DNA of 64,000 nt from Streptomyces sp. TLI_235. GTDB lineage: Bacteria; Actinomycetota; Actinomycetes; Streptomycetales; Streptomycetaceae. The number at the start of each line of letters is the position of its first letter. Position 1 is the first letter of the stretch. Position numbers and translations under genes: made by a program. Positions 1 to 8,880 of the stretch are shown here, piece after piece. The notes beneath the pieces were generated by a model. It searched no databases. It was not told where the DNA came from and worked only from the letters and a program-made list of their open reading frames with translations. Location of the stretch: NCBI GenBank assembly GCA_002300355.1, contig NSGV01000001.1:3782001-3846000 (forward strand), read 5' to 3'.

Positions 1-59
1 ACCAGCCGCTCGACGACCTTCGCCCAGAGCGGGACGAGATCGCTGTTGACATCAGCCAC
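1..59 (-). CDS. dnaA: DnaA replication initiator, N-terminal fragment (runs off left edge)
   Basis: Reading the minus strand from 59 gives GTG followed by codons for M-A-D-V-N-S-D-L-V-P-L-W-A-K-V-V-E-R-L, which resembles the start of actinobacterial DnaA (domain I, the protein-interaction domain). Only about 19 residues are in the window, so ATPase and DNA-binding domains cannot be inspected. The identification rests on this N-terminus together with the divergent rpmH-rnpA-yidD-yidC operon, the invariant dnaA neighbour in actinomycetes, and on a DnaA box in the shared upstream region. DnaA binds DnaA boxes and melts oriC; oriC should lie beyond the left edge, between dnaA and dnaN. Confidence 0.85.
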   Translation of the reverse strand, partial: MADVNSDLVPLWAKVVERL

Positions 60-461
60 TGGTGCACGCTTTCTCGTTCCCCGCGTTCGGGGGCTCAGGG
101 GACTCGGGGTGCCGGTCCGATCGATGAACAAACCCGACAAGTCCTGCAACGGTAGTCAGCGGGCAGAGCTGATTCAAGTTGTTGTCCACAGGCTGTGGGC
201 GACGGCCGCCGGGGCTGCCGGTTTGACCCTCCGGGGCGCTCCCGCGTACCGTAACCAGGTCGAGTTGTCGATGGCCGCTGCCGCATGCCCGCGGGTCCAC
301 CCGCTTCCACAAGGCGCGCAGCACGGGCGCCGTGGATGGCCTCAACACCAGCAGACCTGGGCCGTTGAGGTGGATTTCCCGTCGAAGGGGAGATCGCGCG
401 GACGCACGGTGACGGCCAAGCGACGTCCCGTCATCCTACGATTCACCTCAGGAGCCCCCGA
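60..461. promoter_or_regulatory. dnaA-rpmH divergent intergenic region
   Basis: These 400 bases separate the divergent dnaA and rpmH starts and must carry promoters for both. It is less GC-rich than the genes around it in places (for example 121-190). It contains a perfect Streptomyces-type DnaA box and an adjacent near-match in the opposite orientation (182-202), consistent with DnaA autoregulation. I could not assign -35/-10 pairs with confidence. No small ORF with a ribosome binding site was convincing. Confidence 0.6.
182..202. promoter_or_regulatory. DnaA box pair in the dnaA upstream region
   Basis: TTGTCCACA at 182-190 is the high-affinity DnaA box consensus of high-GC actinomycetes. 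TGTGGGCGA at 194-202 is a near-match on the opposite strand. The pair lies about 120-145 bases upstream of the dnaA start codon, a position expected for autorepression. Binding is inferred from sequence only. Confidence 0.65.
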
Positions 462-599
462 GTGAGCAAGCGCACCTTCCAGCCGAACAACCGCCGTCGT
501 GCCAAGACCCACGGCTTCCGGCTCCGGATGCGTACCCGCGCCGGCCGCGCCATCCTGGCCGCTCGCCGTGGCAAGGGCCGCACCAGCCTGTCCGCCTGA
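462..599 (+). CDS. rpmH: 50S ribosomal protein L34
   Basis: This short 45-residue gene starts with GTG at 462, preceded by AGGAG about nine bases upstream, and ends at TGA 597-599. The product is extremely basic and begins [19 protein letters not shown], the signature N-terminus of bacterial L34, and has the usual length of the family. L34 is a small protein of the large ribosomal subunit. It is the first gene of the rpmH-rnpA-yidD-yidC-khpB-rsmG cluster, divergent from dnaA, an arrangement conserved across bacteria. It lies 21 bases before rnpA and is probably co-transcribed with it. Confidence 0.97.
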   Translation: MSKRTFQPNNRRRAKTHGFRLRMRTRAGRAILAARRGKGRTSLSA

Positions 600-620
600 T
601 CCGGCGCACGGGTTCTGATC

Positions 621-1049
621 GTGCTGCCCTCCGAGAATCGGCTGCGGCGGCGCCAGGACTTCTCGACCGCGGTCAAACGCGGTCGCCGGGCCGGCAAGCC
701 CCTGCTGGTCGTCCATCTCGACAGAGAGGGCGGTCGGCCGGGGCGGACGGACCGGGAAAGCGACTGCGACCCGCACGCCGCCGAGGGGAACCCTTCGGCG
801 CGTGCGGGTTTCGTCGTGAGCAAGGCCGTGGGATCCGCGGTCGTGCGCAATCTGGTGAAGCGTCGCCTTCGTCACCTCGTCCGTGAGCGTCTGCCCCGGC
901 TGCCCGCAGGTAGCCTGATAGTGGTACGCGCGCTGCCCCCGGCCGGGTCGGCGACGTACCTCGATCTCGAACATGACCTGGATGCGGCGCTGAGGCGTCT
1001 GCTCCGGGCGGAACCGACCGGCAGTGCGCCGACGGGAGCAGGGCGATGA
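621..1049 (+). CDS. rnpA: Ribonuclease P protein component
   Basis: A 142-residue basic protein starting at GTG 621. It has the N-terminal [13 protein letters not shown] motif and the diagnostic RNR-type motif near residues 77-92 ([14 protein letters not shown]), which contacts the RNase P RNA and the pre-tRNA leader. It assists the catalytic RNA in 5' maturation of tRNA. A charged insertion rich in Asp, Glu and Gly around residues 35-60 makes it longer than the usual ~120 residues. Its stop overlaps the yidD start by four bases (ATGA), implying translational coupling. Confidence 0.95.
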   Translation: MLPSENRLRRRQDFSTAVKRGRRAGKPLLVVHLDREGGRPGRTDRESDCDPHAAEGNPSARAGFVVSKAVGSAVVRNLVKRRLRHLVRERLPRLPAGSLIVVRALPPAGSATYLDLEHDLDAALRRLLRAEPTGSAPTGAGR

Positions 1050-1360
1050 AGTACCTGCTGATGGGGCTGATCAGGCTCTACCAGTGGACGATCAGTCCGC
1101 TGCTCGGGCCGGTGTGCCGTTACTACCCCTCGTGCTCGCACTACGGGTACGAGGCGGTGCGCCTGCACGGTGCGATCAAGGGGAGCGGCCTGACCGCGTG
1201 GCGCATCCTGCGCTGCAACCCCTGGTCACCGGGTGGGGTCGACCATGTGCCACCGCGCAAGCACCCGGTGTGGCACCGCCGGGTCCGCAATCTGCTGAGC
1301 CCGAAGAGTGGGACCGCCGGGCCGGAGCCGGTGGCCAATCCTGATGTCCAAGGAGCCTGA
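1046..1360 (+). CDS. yidD: Membrane protein insertion efficiency factor YidD
   Basis: A 104-residue protein with the family hallmarks: an N-terminal amphipathic/hydrophobic segment ([20 protein letters not shown]) followed by [11 protein letters not shown], the conserved cysteine-containing core, and C-N-P-W-S-P-G-G near residue 58. YidD assists YidC-dependent insertion of inner-membrane proteins. It overlaps rnpA by four bases and is followed after three bases by yidC, so the three are almost certainly one transcript. The C-terminal ~30 residues after P-V-W-H-R-R are variable in the family. Confidence 0.95.
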   Translation: MKYLLMGLIRLYQWTISPLLGPVCRYYPSCSHYGYEAVRLHGAIKGSGLTAWRILRCNPWSPGGVDHVPPRKHPVWHRRVRNLLSPKSGTAGPEPVANPDVQGA

Positions 1361-1363
1361 CCG

Positions 1364-2521
1364 GTGACCTTCTCCTTCCTGAATCCCCTCTACACAGCGG
1401 TGTCCTGGATCATCGTCCAGTTCCACTCGCTGTACAGCCACGTCTTCGATCCTGACGGCGGCTGGGCCTGGGGTCTGTCCATCGTTTCGATGGTGGTCGT
1501 CATCCGGATCTGCCTGATCCCGCTCTTCGTGAAGCAGATCAAGGCGACTCGGGCCATGCAGGCGATCCAGCCGAAGATGAAGGCCATCCAGGAGCGCTAC
1601 AAGAACGACCGGCAGCGCCAGTCCGAAGAGATGATGAAGCTCTACAAGGAGGCGGGCACCAACCCCTTCTCGAGCTGTCTCCCGATCCTGGTCCAGGCTC
1701 CGTTCTTCACCGCGCTCTACGGTGTGCTGGCCTCGGTGGCCGCCGACAAGACGATCGGCGTGATCAACGAGCAGCTGCTGGACAGCGCCAAGCAGGCGCA
1801 CATCTTCGGCGCCCCGCTGTCGGCGACCTTCCTGGGCAGCAGCGAGCTGAGCGTCAAGATCGTCGTCGCGGTGATGATCGTCCTGATGTCGCTGTCGCAG
1901 TTCGTCACCCAGCGCCAGCTGATGACCAAGAACGTCGACCTGACGATCAAGACGCCGTTCATGCAGCAGCAGAAGATGCTGATGTACGTCTTCCCGATCA
2001 TCTTCGCGGTGATGGGCATCAACTTCCCGGTCGGTGTCCTGGTCTACTGGCTGACCACCAACGTCTGGTCGATGGGTCAGCAGCTGATCGTCATCCGCAA
2101 CAACCCGACGCCGGGCTCCAAGGCCTACGCCGAGCGCCAGGCCCGCCTGAAGAAGGCCGGTCGGCTGAACCCGGACGGCAGCGTCCGCAAGACCGGTGTG
2201 CTGGCCGCCCTGACCGGCGGAAACAAGCAGACCGAGGCGACCGCGGAGGCCGTGGTGGCGGAGACCGTCCAGGTCCGCCGTCAGCAGCCGCGCAAGCAGA
2301 CCAAGGCGCAGCGCCAGCACACCGCCGGGCACCCGGGCGCGCAGGCGACCGAGGAGCACGCGGAGGAGCCCGTCGCCGAGGAGCCGGTGGCGCTGTCCAA
2401 GCAGGACGCCGTCCCGGCGGGCCGGTCCGCGGCCAAGCAGCCGGCGGGCAAGTCCGGCCAGCGCCAGCAGCCCAAGCGCGGCGGCCAGGGCGGCGGCCAG
2501 CGGCCGAAGAAGAAGTCCTGA
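1364..2521 (+). CDS. yidC: Membrane protein insertase YidC
   Basis: A 385-residue protein from GTG 1364 with AAGGAG upstream. It has an N-terminal membrane segment, a cytoplasmic hairpin rich in Lys and Gln around residues 60-90, and further hydrophobic segments around residues 105-130, 155-185 and 205-240. It is the short, actinobacterial type without the large periplasmic domain of Gram-negative YidC. It inserts Sec-dependent and Sec-independent membrane proteins. The C-terminal ~115 residues form a positively charged tail rich in Lys, Arg, Gln, Glu and Ala (ending K-K-K-S), typical of ribosome-binding YidC tails. It sits between yidD and khpB. Confidence 0.96.
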   Translation: MTFSFLNPLYTAVSWIIVQFHSLYSHVFDPDGGWAWGLSIVSMVVVIRICLIPLFVKQIKATRAMQAIQPKMKAIQERYKNDRQRQSEEMMKLYKEAGTNPFSSCLPILVQAPFFTALYGVLASVAADKTIGVINEQLLDSAKQAHIFGAPLSATFLGSSELSVKIVVAVMIVLMSLSQFVTQRQLMTKNVDLTIKTPFMQQQKMLMYVFPIIFAVMGINFPVGVLVYWLTTNVWSMGQQLIVIRNNPTPGSKAYAERQARLKKAGRLNPDGSVRKTGVLAALTGGNKQTEATAEAVVAETVQVRRQQPRKQTKAQRQHTAGHPGAQATEEHAEEPVAEEPVALSKQDAVPAGRSAAKQPAGKSGQRQQPKRGGQGGGQRPKKKS

Positions 2522-2600
2522 CCGGCCTCCGCCGGTCGATACGGACCCAGATCTTCCCTCTCGGCCCCACCCGAGGGCCCATCCCCGAAGGAGTCCATCA

Positions 2601-3131
2601 GTGACGGAAGGCACCACCTCTGCCGTCGAGGTCGAGGCAGGCGCGGAGTCCGGCGAGAACGTCGTCGCGCGGTTGGAGCGCGAGGGCGACATCGCCGCCG
2701 ACTACCTGGAGGGTCTGCTGGACATCGCGGACCTGGACGGCGACATCGACATGGACGTCGAGGGCGACCGGGCGCTGGTCTCGATCGTCAGCGACGGCAC
2801 CGACCGGGCGCTGCAGCGGCTGGTCGGCCAGGACGGCGAGGTGCTGGAGGCGCTCCAGGAGCTGACCCGCCTGGCGGTGCACCGCGAAACCGGTGAGCGC
2901 AGCCGTCTGATGCTGGACATCGCCGGCTTCCGGGCACGCAAGCGGTCCGAGCTGGCCGACCTCGGCGCCAAGGCCGCCGACCAGGTGAAGTCCACCGGCG
3001 AGCAGGTCAAGCTGCGGCCGATGACCCCCTTCGAGCGCAAGGTGGTGCACGACGCGGTGGCGGCGGCCGGGCTGCGCAGCGAGTCGGAGGGCGAGGAGCC
3101 CCAGCGGTGCGTGGTCGTGCTTCCGAGCTGA
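2601..3131 (+). CDS. khpB: KhpB/Jag-family single-stranded nucleic acid-binding protein
   Basis: A 176-residue protein starting at GTG 2601 with AAGGAG nine bases upstream. An acidic N-terminus is followed by a KH-like domain (about residues 40-100; G-Q-D-G-E-V-L-E-A-L-Q-E-L is the KH-type loop) and a C-terminal R3H domain (about residues 110-176; the R-P-M-T-P-F-E-R-K-V-V-H-D motif matches R3H). KhpB proteins bind RNA and affect cell elongation and division in Gram-positives; the gene conventionally sits between yidC and rsmG, as here. A hairpin terminator follows the stop. Confidence 0.93.
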   Translation: MTEGTTSAVEVEAGAESGENVVARLEREGDIAADYLEGLLDIADLDGDIDMDVEGDRALVSIVSDGTDRALQRLVGQDGEVLEALQELTRLAVHRETGERSRLMLDIAGFRARKRSELADLGAKAADQVKSTGEQVKLRPMTPFERKVVHDAVAAAGLRSESEGEEPQRCVVVLPS

Positions 3132-3148
3132 CCTCGTGCCGAGTCGAG

Positions 3149-3184
3149 CGACCCCGTCCGCCGCGTGCGGGCGGGGTCGTCGTT
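3149..3184 (+). terminator. Hairpin terminator after khpB
   Basis: A 13-bp stem (3149-3161 with 3167-3179, one G-T pair) around a 5-base loop, followed by a T-rich stretch. It lies 17 bases past the khpB stop and separates the rpmH-khpB transcript from rsmG. Confidence 0.6.
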
Positions 3185-3260
3185 CCTTCGAGGGTGGTTC
3201 GTACGGCCCGGTTTGCGCACGGGTCGGGTGCCCGCGTGAGGATGGGTACCTGGTGTTGGG

Positions 3261-4118
3261 GTGGATACGGTGAGCGGAGAGGCTGACATGGAGACGGACG
3301 GCGTGGCGACCGAGGGCGGGCCGTCGGAGGGTGTGCCCGGTCGGGACACTCCGATGGAGGGCGTCCCCGCGGGCGTTCCGACCCCGGGGGAGGGGCCCGG
3401 CGAGCCGCCGGCCGCGGCTGCGGGCATCTTCGGCGAGGGCCTGCCGGCTGCGGTGCGGTACACCGAGCTGCTGGCCACCGCGGGGGTGCAGCGCGGGCTG
3501 ATCGGCCCGCGCGAGGTGCCGCGGCTGTGGGACCGCCACGTGCTGAACTGCGCCGTGCTGGCGGAGCTGCTGCCGCCGAACGCCTCGCTCTGCGACGTGG
3601 GCTCCGGGGCCGGACTGCCGGGCATCCCGGTGGCGCTGGCCCGGCCGGACGTCTCGGTCACGCTGCTGGAGCCGCTGCTGCGCCGGACCACCTTCCTGGA
3701 GGAGGTGGTGCGCGAGCTCGGACTGCAGAACGTCACGGTGCTGCGCGGCCGGGCCGAGGAGATGGTCGGCAAGGTCGCGGTGGACATCGTCACGGCTCGC
3801 GCGGTGGCGCCGCTGGACCGGCTGGCCGGCTGGGGGATGCCGCTGCTGCGGCCGTACGGGCAGATGCTGGCGCTGAAGGGCGACACCGCGGAGCAGGAGA
3901 TCGAGGACTCGCGGGCGGCGCTCACCAGGCTGGGTGCCGAGCGCTGGTCGGTGATCTCGGTCGGTGAGGGCACGCTGGAGACCTCGACCCGGGTGGTCCG
4001 GGTGGAGGCGGGGGAGAGCCCCGGCGGTGTGAAGGCGGCCACACGGCGGGCCAAGGCGGCGCGGGCGGGCCGCGGCGTCCGGGACGGCGGCCGCGGTGGT
4101 GGGCGCCGGCGCCGCTGA
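3261..4118 (+). CDS. rsmG: 16S rRNA (guanine-527 N7) methyltransferase RsmG
   Basis: A 285-residue product if read from GTG 3261; GTG 3270 and ATG 3288 are in-frame alternatives and none has a strong ribosome binding site. The first ~55 residues are low-complexity Gly/Pro/Glu and are unusual for the family. The GidB core follows: SAM-binding motif [11 protein letters not shown] at residues 113-123 and the [12 protein letters not shown] segment at 89-97. RsmG makes m7G527 in 16S rRNA, and its loss gives low-level streptomycin resistance. The C-terminal tail is Arg/Gly-rich. It ends just before a strong hairpin and the parAB locus. Confidence 0.93.
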   Translation: MDTVSGEADMETDGVATEGGPSEGVPGRDTPMEGVPAGVPTPGEGPGEPPAAAAGIFGEGLPAAVRYTELLATAGVQRGLIGPREVPRLWDRHVLNCAVLAELLPPNASLCDVGSGAGLPGIPVALARPDVSVTLLEPLLRRTTFLEEVVRELGLQNVTVLRGRAEEMVGKVAVDIVTARAVAPLDRLAGWGMPLLRPYGQMLALKGDTAEQEIEDSRAALTRLGAERWSVISVGEGTLETSTRVVRVEAGESPGGVKAATRRAKAARAGRGVRDGGRGGGRRRR

Positions 4119-4137
4119 TCGGCGGCGGGTGAGCAGG

Positions 4138-4180
4138 ACCGAGAGCGGGTGGCCCCGGGGCCACCCGCTCTCGGTGTTTT
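4138..4180. terminator. Perfect 17-bp hairpin terminator after rsmG
   Basis: Bases 4138-4154 pair perfectly with 4159-4175 around a 4-base loop, followed by TTTT at 4177-4180. It is 20 bases past the rsmG stop and upstream of the first parS site, so it isolates parAB from the rsmG transcript. Confidence 0.85.
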
Positions 4181-4284
4181 CGCAGGCCGGGCATGCCGGG
4201 CCGGGTGCGGGCGTCGCCGGGAGGGTGGCATTGGATCGAGGACGGAGTGTCGCACCGTCAGATTTGCGACATTCCGGGCATGGT

Positions 4285-4298
4285 GTTTCACGTGAAAC
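4285..4298. promoter_or_regulatory. parS site 1 (upstream of parA)
   Basis: Perfect GTTTCACGTGAAAC palindrome, the ParB-binding centromere sequence conserved in Streptomyces and most bacteria. It is in the rsmG-parA spacer, 49 bases before the preferred parA start. Confidence 0.95.
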
Positions 4299-4333
4299 GA
4301 CGCTCACTGCTTCCCGGAATCCTCGACCGCGCC

Positions 4334-5374
4334 ATGGCGGTGACTGTTGCCGCTCCGGTTTCACGTGAAACACTGACCCCCATGCAGGACTCGGAGACCA
4401 TCCACCAGATCGACGACACGCCGATCGGGCGCGCCGCCCAGGCCGCCGTCCAGGCCATCGGGCGGACCGGGGAGGGGCTGCCCAGGCCCGCCGCGACCCG
4501 GGTGATCGTGGTGGCGAACCAGAAGGGCGGGGTGGGCAAGACCACCACGACCGTCAACCTGGCCGCCGGCCTCGCGCTGCACGGGCTGCGGGTGCTGGTC
4601 GTCGACCTCGACCCGCAGGGCAACGCCTCCACCGCGCTCGGCATCGACCACCACGCCGAGGTGCCGTCGATCTACGACGTCCTGGTGGAGGGCAAGCCGC
4701 TGGCGGACGTCGTCCAGCCGGTGGTGGACGTGGAGGGGCTGTTCTGCTGCCCGGCCACCATCGACCTGGCCGGCGCGGAGATCGAGCTCGTCTCGCTGGT
4801 GGCCCGGGAGAGCCGTCTCCAGCGCGCCATCGCCGCCTACGAGCAGCCGCTGGACTACATCCTGATCGACTGCCCGCCCTCGCTCGGCCTGCTGACCGTC
4901 AACGCCCTGGTCGCTGGCCAGGAGGTGCTGATCCCGATCCAGTGCGAGTACTACGCGCTGGAGGGCCTCGGGCAGCTGCTGCGCAACGTCGAGCTGGTGC
5001 GCGCCCACCTGAACCCGGCGCTGCACGTCTCGACCATCCTGCTCACCATGTACGACGCCCGCACCCGGCTGGCCGCGCAGGTCGCGGAGGAGGTCCGGAC
5101 GCACTTCGAGAACGAGGTGCTGCGGACGGCCATCCCGCGCTCGGTCCGGATCTCCGAGGCGCCGAGCTACGGGCAGACCGTGCTCACCTACGATCCCGGC
5201 TCCACCGGTGCCCTCTCCTACCTGGAGGCCGCTCGCGAGATCGCGCTGCGGGCCGTCGAGGGCGGTTTCCCGGCCGGGGCGTCGGCGGGCTACGGTGCGG
5301 TCGGGCAGCAGCGGACCGCTGGCGCGGCGCAGGCCGCCGCGGCACAGCACGGCACGATGGAGGGCAACCGGTGA
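4334..5374 (+). CDS. parA: Chromosome-partitioning ATPase ParA (Soj)
   Basis: A 346-residue product from ATG 4334. Alternative ATGs at 4193, 4282 and 4383 are in frame; none has a clear ribosome binding site, so the start is uncertain. The deviant Walker A motif K-G-G-V-G-K-T-T is at about residues 64-71, the A' motif D-L-D-P-Q-G-N-A at about 93-100 and Walker B (L-I-D-C-P-P-S) near 177-183. ParA dimerises on ATP, coats DNA nonspecifically and drives ParB-parS complexes; in streptomycetes it acts during sporulation septation and tip anchoring. It overlaps parB by the GTGA tetranucleotide. The N-terminal ~50 residues and the Ala/Gly/Gln-rich C-terminus are variable. Confidence 0.96.
   Translation: MAVTVAAPVSRETLTPMQDSETIHQIDDTPIGRAAQAAVQAIGRTGEGLPRPAATRVIVVANQKGGVGKTTTTVNLAAGLALHGLRVLVVDLDPQGNASTALGIDHHAEVPSIYDVLVEGKPLADVVQPVVDVEGLFCCPATIDLAGAEIELVSLVARESRLQRAIAAYEQPLDYILIDCPPSLGLLTVNALVAGQEVLIPIQCEYYALEGLGQLLRNVELVRAHLNPALHVSTILLTMYDARTRLAAQVAEEVRTHFENEVLRTAIPRSVRISEAPSYGQTVLTYDPGSTGALSYLEAAREIALRAVEGGFPAGASAGYGAVGQQRTAGAAQAAAAQHGTMEGNR
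4358..4371. promoter_or_regulatory. parS site 2 (overlaps parA 5' end)
   Basis: Second perfect GTTTCACGTGAAAC, 73 bases from site 1. With parA starting at 4334 it lies in codons 9-13 and is read as V-S-R-E-T; with a start at 4383 it would be just upstream. Two sites at the parA start suggest ParB autoregulation of parAB. Confidence 0.93.
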
Positions 5375-6453
5375 GTGGTGGGCGCAGAGGACTGGGACGG
5401 GGGCTGGGGGCACTGATCCCGGCCGCCACACCGGCGGCAGGGGGGCAGGCGGCCGCCCCGGCGGCGACCGCGGTGGTGACCCCGACGGCCGTGCCGGTCC
5501 TGCCGACCGACCGCGGCACCGTGGCGGCCAAGGCCGCCGCGGAGAGCCTGCGCGAGCTGGCCTGCGAGGCGCACGCGCGGAGCGTGCCGGAGTCGGTGCT
5601 GACACCGGTGGACGGGGCGCGCTTCGCCGAGCTGCCGCTCGACACGATCACGCCGAACCCGCGTCAGCCGCGCGAGGTCTTCGACGAGGACAAGCTCGCC
5701 GAGCTCGTCGCCTCCATCAAGGAGGTGGGCCTGCTGCAGCCGGTGGTCGTCCGCCAGGTCGGCCCGGAGCGCTTCGAGCTCATCATGGGCGAGCGGCGCT
5801 GGCGGGCCTCGCGGGAGGCCGGCCTCGAGGTGATCCCGGCGATCGTCCGGGCCACCGAGGACGACAAGCTGCTGCTGGACGCGCTGCTGGAGAACCTCCA
5901 CCGGGCGGAGCTGAACCCGCTGGAGGAGGGCGCCGCCTACGACCAGCTGCTGCGGGACTTCTCCTGCACCCACGACGAGCTGGCCGACCGGATCGGCCGC
6001 TCCCGCTCGCACGTCTCCAACACGCTGCGCCTGCTGAAGCTGTCCCCCGCGGTGCAGCGCCGGGTCGCGGCCGGGGTGCTGACCGCCGGCCACGCGCGCG
6101 CCCTGCTCGGGGTGCCGGACGCGAGCCGGCAGGACGAGCTGGCCCGGCGGATCATCGCGGAGGGTCTCTCGGTGCGCACCACCGAGGAGATCGTCGCGCT
6201 GATGGACCGGGAGGAGAAGCCGCAGAAGTCGGCGGGGCCGAAGGCCGGGAAGATCCTCTCGCCGGCCTTCGGAGACCTCGCCGGGCGGCTCTCCGACCGG
6301 TTCGAGACCCGGGTGAAGGTCGAGGTCTCGCAGCGCGGCGGCAAGCTCGGCAAGGGCAAGGTCGTGCTGGAGTTCGCCTCCGTCGATGACCTCAACCGGA
6401 TCCTCGACACCCTCGCCCCCGGCGAGGAGGGGCTGCGGCTCTCCCAGAGCTGA
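5371..6453 (+). CDS. parB: Chromosome-partitioning protein ParB
   Basis: A 360-residue protein from GTG 5371, four bases inside parA. The N-terminal [13 protein letters not shown] box is the conserved ParA-interaction peptide. An Ala-rich linker follows, then the CTP-binding ParB N-domain (about residues 88-180; D-x-I-x-P-N-P-x-Q-P-R and the G-E-R-R-W-R-A box), a helix-turn-helix that reads parS (about 205-250; [10 protein letters not shown]), and the C-terminal dimerisation domain. It spreads from the parS sites found here to condense the origin region. Confidence 0.97.
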   Translation: MSGGRRGLGRGLGALIPAATPAAGGQAAAPAATAVVTPTAVPVLPTDRGTVAAKAAAESLRELACEAHARSVPESVLTPVDGARFAELPLDTITPNPRQPREVFDEDKLAELVASIKEVGLLQPVVVRQVGPERFELIMGERRWRASREAGLEVIPAIVRATEDDKLLLDALLENLHRAELNPLEEGAAYDQLLRDFSCTHDELADRIGRSRSHVSNTLRLLKLSPAVQRRVAAGVLTAGHARALLGVPDASRQDELARRIIAEGLSVRTTEEIVALMDREEKPQKSAGPKAGKILSPAFGDLAGRLSDRFETRVKVEVSQRGGKLGKGKVVLEFASVDDLNRILDTLAPGEEGLRLSQS

Positions 6454-6488
6454 CGGCGGCCTGCCGAGAAGCGGACGAGCGGGTGCAT

Positions 6489-6502
6489 GTTTCACGTGAA
6501 AC
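6489..6502. promoter_or_regulatory. parS site 3 (between parB and the acetyltransferase)
   Basis: Perfect GTTTCACGTGAAAC, 35 bases after parB. The flanks extend the symmetry (GGGTGCA on the left, TGCACCC on the right), giving a nearly perfect 30-base palindrome that might also act as a parB terminator. Confidence 0.95.
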
Positions 6503-6569
6503 GTGCACCCCTCGCGTTTTTCGGAGCAAGCTCGTGGTGTGGGACCGAGCCGGAGGAGGTGTGTGGGGC

Positions 6570-7187
6570 GTGGGTCGCAGGCTCGCTCCGCTGACGCTGG
6601 ACAACCTGGCCGATCTGCCGGACGGCTGCCGCTCGTGCGTGTTCTGGGAACTCGACCCGGTCAGCGGACGGGCGGCGGTGGACGGGGGCAAGGCGGAGTC
6701 GGAGAAGGAGGGGTGGATCTCGGCGGTGCTGCTGGAGTGGGGCTCCTGCGGACGCATCGTCTACGTGGACGACGTCCCGGCGGGCTTCGTGCTCTACGCG
6801 CCGCCGGCGTACGTGCCGCGCTCGCAGTCGTTCCCGACCAGTCCGGTCTCGCCGGACGCCGTGCAGCTGATGGTGAGCCGGGTCGTGCCCGGCTACCAGG
6901 GGCAGGGGCTCGGCCGGGTGCTGGTCCAGGCGGTGGCCAAGGACCTGCTCGGCCGGGGGTTCCGGGCCATCGAGGCGTTCGGGGCGGTGGGCCGTCCGAC
7001 GCCGAGCTGTGTGCTGCCGGCCGACCATCTGCTGGCGGTCGGCTTCAAGACGGTGCGGCCGCACCACCGCTACCCGCGGCTGCGGCTGGAGGCCAGGAGC
7101 ACGCTGTCCTGGCGCAGTGACGTCGAGGGGGCACTGGAGCGGCTGCTGGGCGGAGCCCGGAAGGAGCCGGCGCTCCGACCGTTCTGA
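6570..7187 (+). CDS. GNAT-family N-acetyltransferase
   Basis: A 205-residue product from GTG 6570, chosen because GGAGGAGGT at 6552-6560 gives proper spacing and the family begins M-G-R-R-L. The acetyl-CoA binding motif A (V-x-P-G-Y-Q-G-Q-G-L-G-R) is at about residues 108-119, preceded by a beta strand carrying V-Y-V-D-D-V-P-A-G-F. The N-terminal C-x-x-C-V-F-W-E segment is typical of this parB-linked actinobacterial subfamily. The acceptor substrate is unknown. The gene follows parB directly, which is conserved in streptomycetes, but no functional tie to partitioning is visible. It converges on trxA across a strong hairpin. Confidence 0.85.
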   Translation: MGRRLAPLTLDNLADLPDGCRSCVFWELDPVSGRAAVDGGKAESEKEGWISAVLLEWGSCGRIVYVDDVPAGFVLYAPPAYVPRSQSFPTSPVSPDAVQLMVSRVVPGYQGQGLGRVLVQAVAKDLLGRGFRAIEAFGAVGRPTPSCVLPADHLLAVGFKTVRPHHRYPRLRLEARSTLSWRSDVEGALERLLGGARKEPALRPF

Positions 7188-7214
7188 GCCGGCCGAACAC
7201 GGCCCGAGAAACGC

Positions 7215-7248
7215 CGGAGGGCCCCCGGACAGGTCCGGGGGCCCTCCG
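7215..7248. terminator. 16-bp bidirectional hairpin terminator
   Basis: Bases 7215-7230 pair perfectly with 7233-7248. It lies between the convergent acetyltransferase (ends 7187) and trxA (ends 7267) and can serve both strands. Confidence 0.85.
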
Positions 7249-7266
7249 CGGCCGGCGGGTGGCGGC

Positions 7267-7593
7267 TCAGATGAAGTCGGCCAGCTCGCGCAGCAGCGCG
7301 GCCTTCGGGCGGGCGCCGGTGATGGTCTTCACCAGCTCGCCGTTCTGGTACACGTTGAGCGTCGGGATCGAGATGACGTTGTAGGTGGCAGCGGTCTGCT
7401 GGTTGTTGTCGACGTCGAGCTTGGCGATGGTCAGCTTGTCGCTGTGCTCGGCGGCGATCTCCTCCAGGATCGGGGCGACCTGGCGGCACGGGCCGCACCA
7501 GGTGGCCCAGAAGTCGACCAGGACGGGCTTGTCGCTCTTGAGCACCTCGGCGTCGAAGGTCGCGTCGGTCACGGTGATGGTGGCGCCGGCCAC
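7267..7593 (-). CDS. trxA: Thioredoxin
   Basis: A 108-residue cytosolic thioredoxin read from GTG at 7593, chosen because AAGGAG lies seven bases upstream and the length then matches the family. The active-site W-C-G-P-C is at about residues 32-36, the cis-Pro motif I-P-T at about 75-77, and the buried D-F-W precedes the active site. It reduces protein disulfides with electrons from TrxB. The gene is 120 bases downstream of trxB on the same strand, so the pair is probably co-transcribed from the SigR-type promoter upstream of trxB. A strong hairpin follows. Confidence 0.96.
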   Translation of the reverse strand: MAGATITVTDATFDAEVLKSDKPVLVDFWATWCGPCRQVAPILEEIAAEHSDKLTIAKLDVDNNQQTAATYNVISIPTLNVYQNGELVKTITGARPKAALLRELADFI

Positions 7594-7713
7594 GGCACTC
7601 TCCTTGGGGTCACGGACGAGGGGTGCCTCGCCGCCGCGGGGGCGGCTCGGCACCTTCGGACGGGATAACAACCGCGAGGGCTGTTCTGTTTCAGGGGTGG
7701 TCGGGGGCGGGGA

Positions 7714-8679
7714 TCAGACCGCGACGGCCGCGGCCTGGGCCTCCAGGTCGGCCAGCGAGGCCAGGTAGCGCTCGGCGTCCAGGGCGGACGAGCAGCCGGT
7801 GCCGGCCGCGGTGATGGCCTGGCGGTAGGTGTGGTCGACCACGTCGCCGGCGGCGAAGACACCGGGGATGTTGGTGCGGGTCGACGGCGACTCGACCCTC
7901 AGGTAGCCCTCGGCGTCCAGGTCCAGCTGGCCGGTGAAGAGCTCGGTGCGCGGGTCGTGGCCGATCGCGATGAACAGGCCGGTGACCGGGAGCTCGCGGG
8001 TCTCGCCGGTGGTGGTGTCGCGCAGGGTGAGGCCGGTGAGCTTCGGGTCGCCGTGGATCTCCTCGACGGCGCTGTCCCAGGCGAAGGTGATCTTCGGGTC
8101 GGCGAAGGCACGCTCCTGCATCGCCTTCGAGGCGCGCAGGCTGTCACGGCGGTGGACGACGGTCACGCTGCGGGCGAAGCGGGAGAGGAAGGTCGCCTCC
8201 TCCAGGGCGGTGTCGCCGCCGCCGACGACGGCGATGTCCTGGTCCCGGAAGAAGAACCCGTCACAGGTGGCGCACCAGGAGACACCGCGGCCGGACAGGA
8301 CGTCCTCGCGGGGGAGACCGAGCTTGCGGTGCTGGGAGCCGGTGGCGACGATCACGGCGCGGGCGCGGTGCACGGTGCCCTCGGAGTCGGTGACGGTCTT
8401 GACGTCACCGGTGAGGTCGACGGCGACGATGTCGTCCGGCACGAGCTCGGCGCCGAACTTCTCCGCCTGGGCCCGCATGTTGTCCATGAGCTCGGGGCCC
8501 ATGATGCCGTCGCGGTGGCCCGGGAAGTTCTCGACCTCGGTGGTGTTCATCAGCGCGCCGCCCGCGGTGACCGCGCCCTCGAAGACCAGCGGCTTCAGGG
8601 AGGCGCGCGCGGTGTACAGCGCAGCGGTGTATCCGGCGGGGCCGGACCCAATGATGATCACGTTACGGACATCGCTCAC
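7714..8679 (-). CDS. trxB: Thioredoxin reductase (NADPH)
   Basis: A 321-residue flavoprotein from GTG 8679, with CAGGAG eight bases upstream. FAD-binding G-S-G-P-A-G at residues 11-16, redox-active C-A-T-C at 136-139, the NADPH-binding G-G-G-D-T-A-L-E-E motif near residues 156-164 and C-terminal G-V-F-A-A-G-D-V at about 281-288. It transfers electrons from NADPH to thioredoxin. Gene order trxB-trxA next to a sigma/anti-sigma pair matches both Streptomyces and Mycobacterium. Regulation by the thiol-stress sigma factor SigR is predicted from the upstream promoter. Confidence 0.97.
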   Translation of the reverse strand: MSDVRNVIIIGSGPAGYTAALYTARASLKPLVFEGAVTAGGALMNTTEVENFPGHRDGIMGPELMDNMRAQAEKFGAELVPDDIVAVDLTGDVKTVTDSEGTVHRARAVIVATGSQHRKLGLPREDVLSGRGVSWCATCDGFFFRDQDIAVVGGGDTALEEATFLSRFARSVTVVHRRDSLRASKAMQERAFADPKITFAWDSAVEEIHGDPKLTGLTLRDTTTGETRELPVTGLFIAIGHDPRTELFTGQLDLDAEGYLRVESPSTRTNIPGVFAAGDVVDHTYRQAITAAGTGCSSALDAERYLASLADLEAQAAAVAV

Positions 8680-8748
8680 TGCATCTCCTGGTTCGCTTCG
8701 CGACCCGCGCTGGTGCGGGGAGGGCGGTCCTGCTCCGCCGCCCGGGAC

Positions 8749-8774
8749 AACGACTGCCCAGTCTCCCGCATTCC
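8749..8774 (-). promoter_or_regulatory. SigR-type (disulfide-stress) promoter of trxBA
   Basis: On the minus strand GGAAT (8774-8770) and GTT (8751-8749) are separated by exactly 18 bases. This is the GGAAT-N18-GTT consensus known for the Streptomyces thiol-oxidative-stress sigma factor SigR, and trxBA is a classical SigR target. The -10 element is 69 bases upstream of the trxB start codon. Confidence 0.75.
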
Positions 8775-8880
8775 CGGGCACGGCTGTGTCACATGCCCGC
8801 ACTGTGGGAGCGAATGTTCTGATGGGTGGTTGTTCCGGCGGCCGGGCCGGGGTGCCCTGCGGGTGCGCGGAGGCGCCGGC

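Noticed and set aside
1226..2692. Long minus-strand ORF opposite yidD and yidC
   Set aside because: It mirrors the codon structure of yidC in a GC-rich genome, has Arg/Leu/Asp/Gln-rich shadow composition and no ribosome binding site. The plus-strand genes are certain.
4193..4333. N-terminal extension of ParA from ATG 4193
   Set aside because: It would begin just after a terminator hairpin, has no ribosome binding site, and translates through parS site 1 with no ParA-like residues. ATG 4334 or 4383 is more likely.
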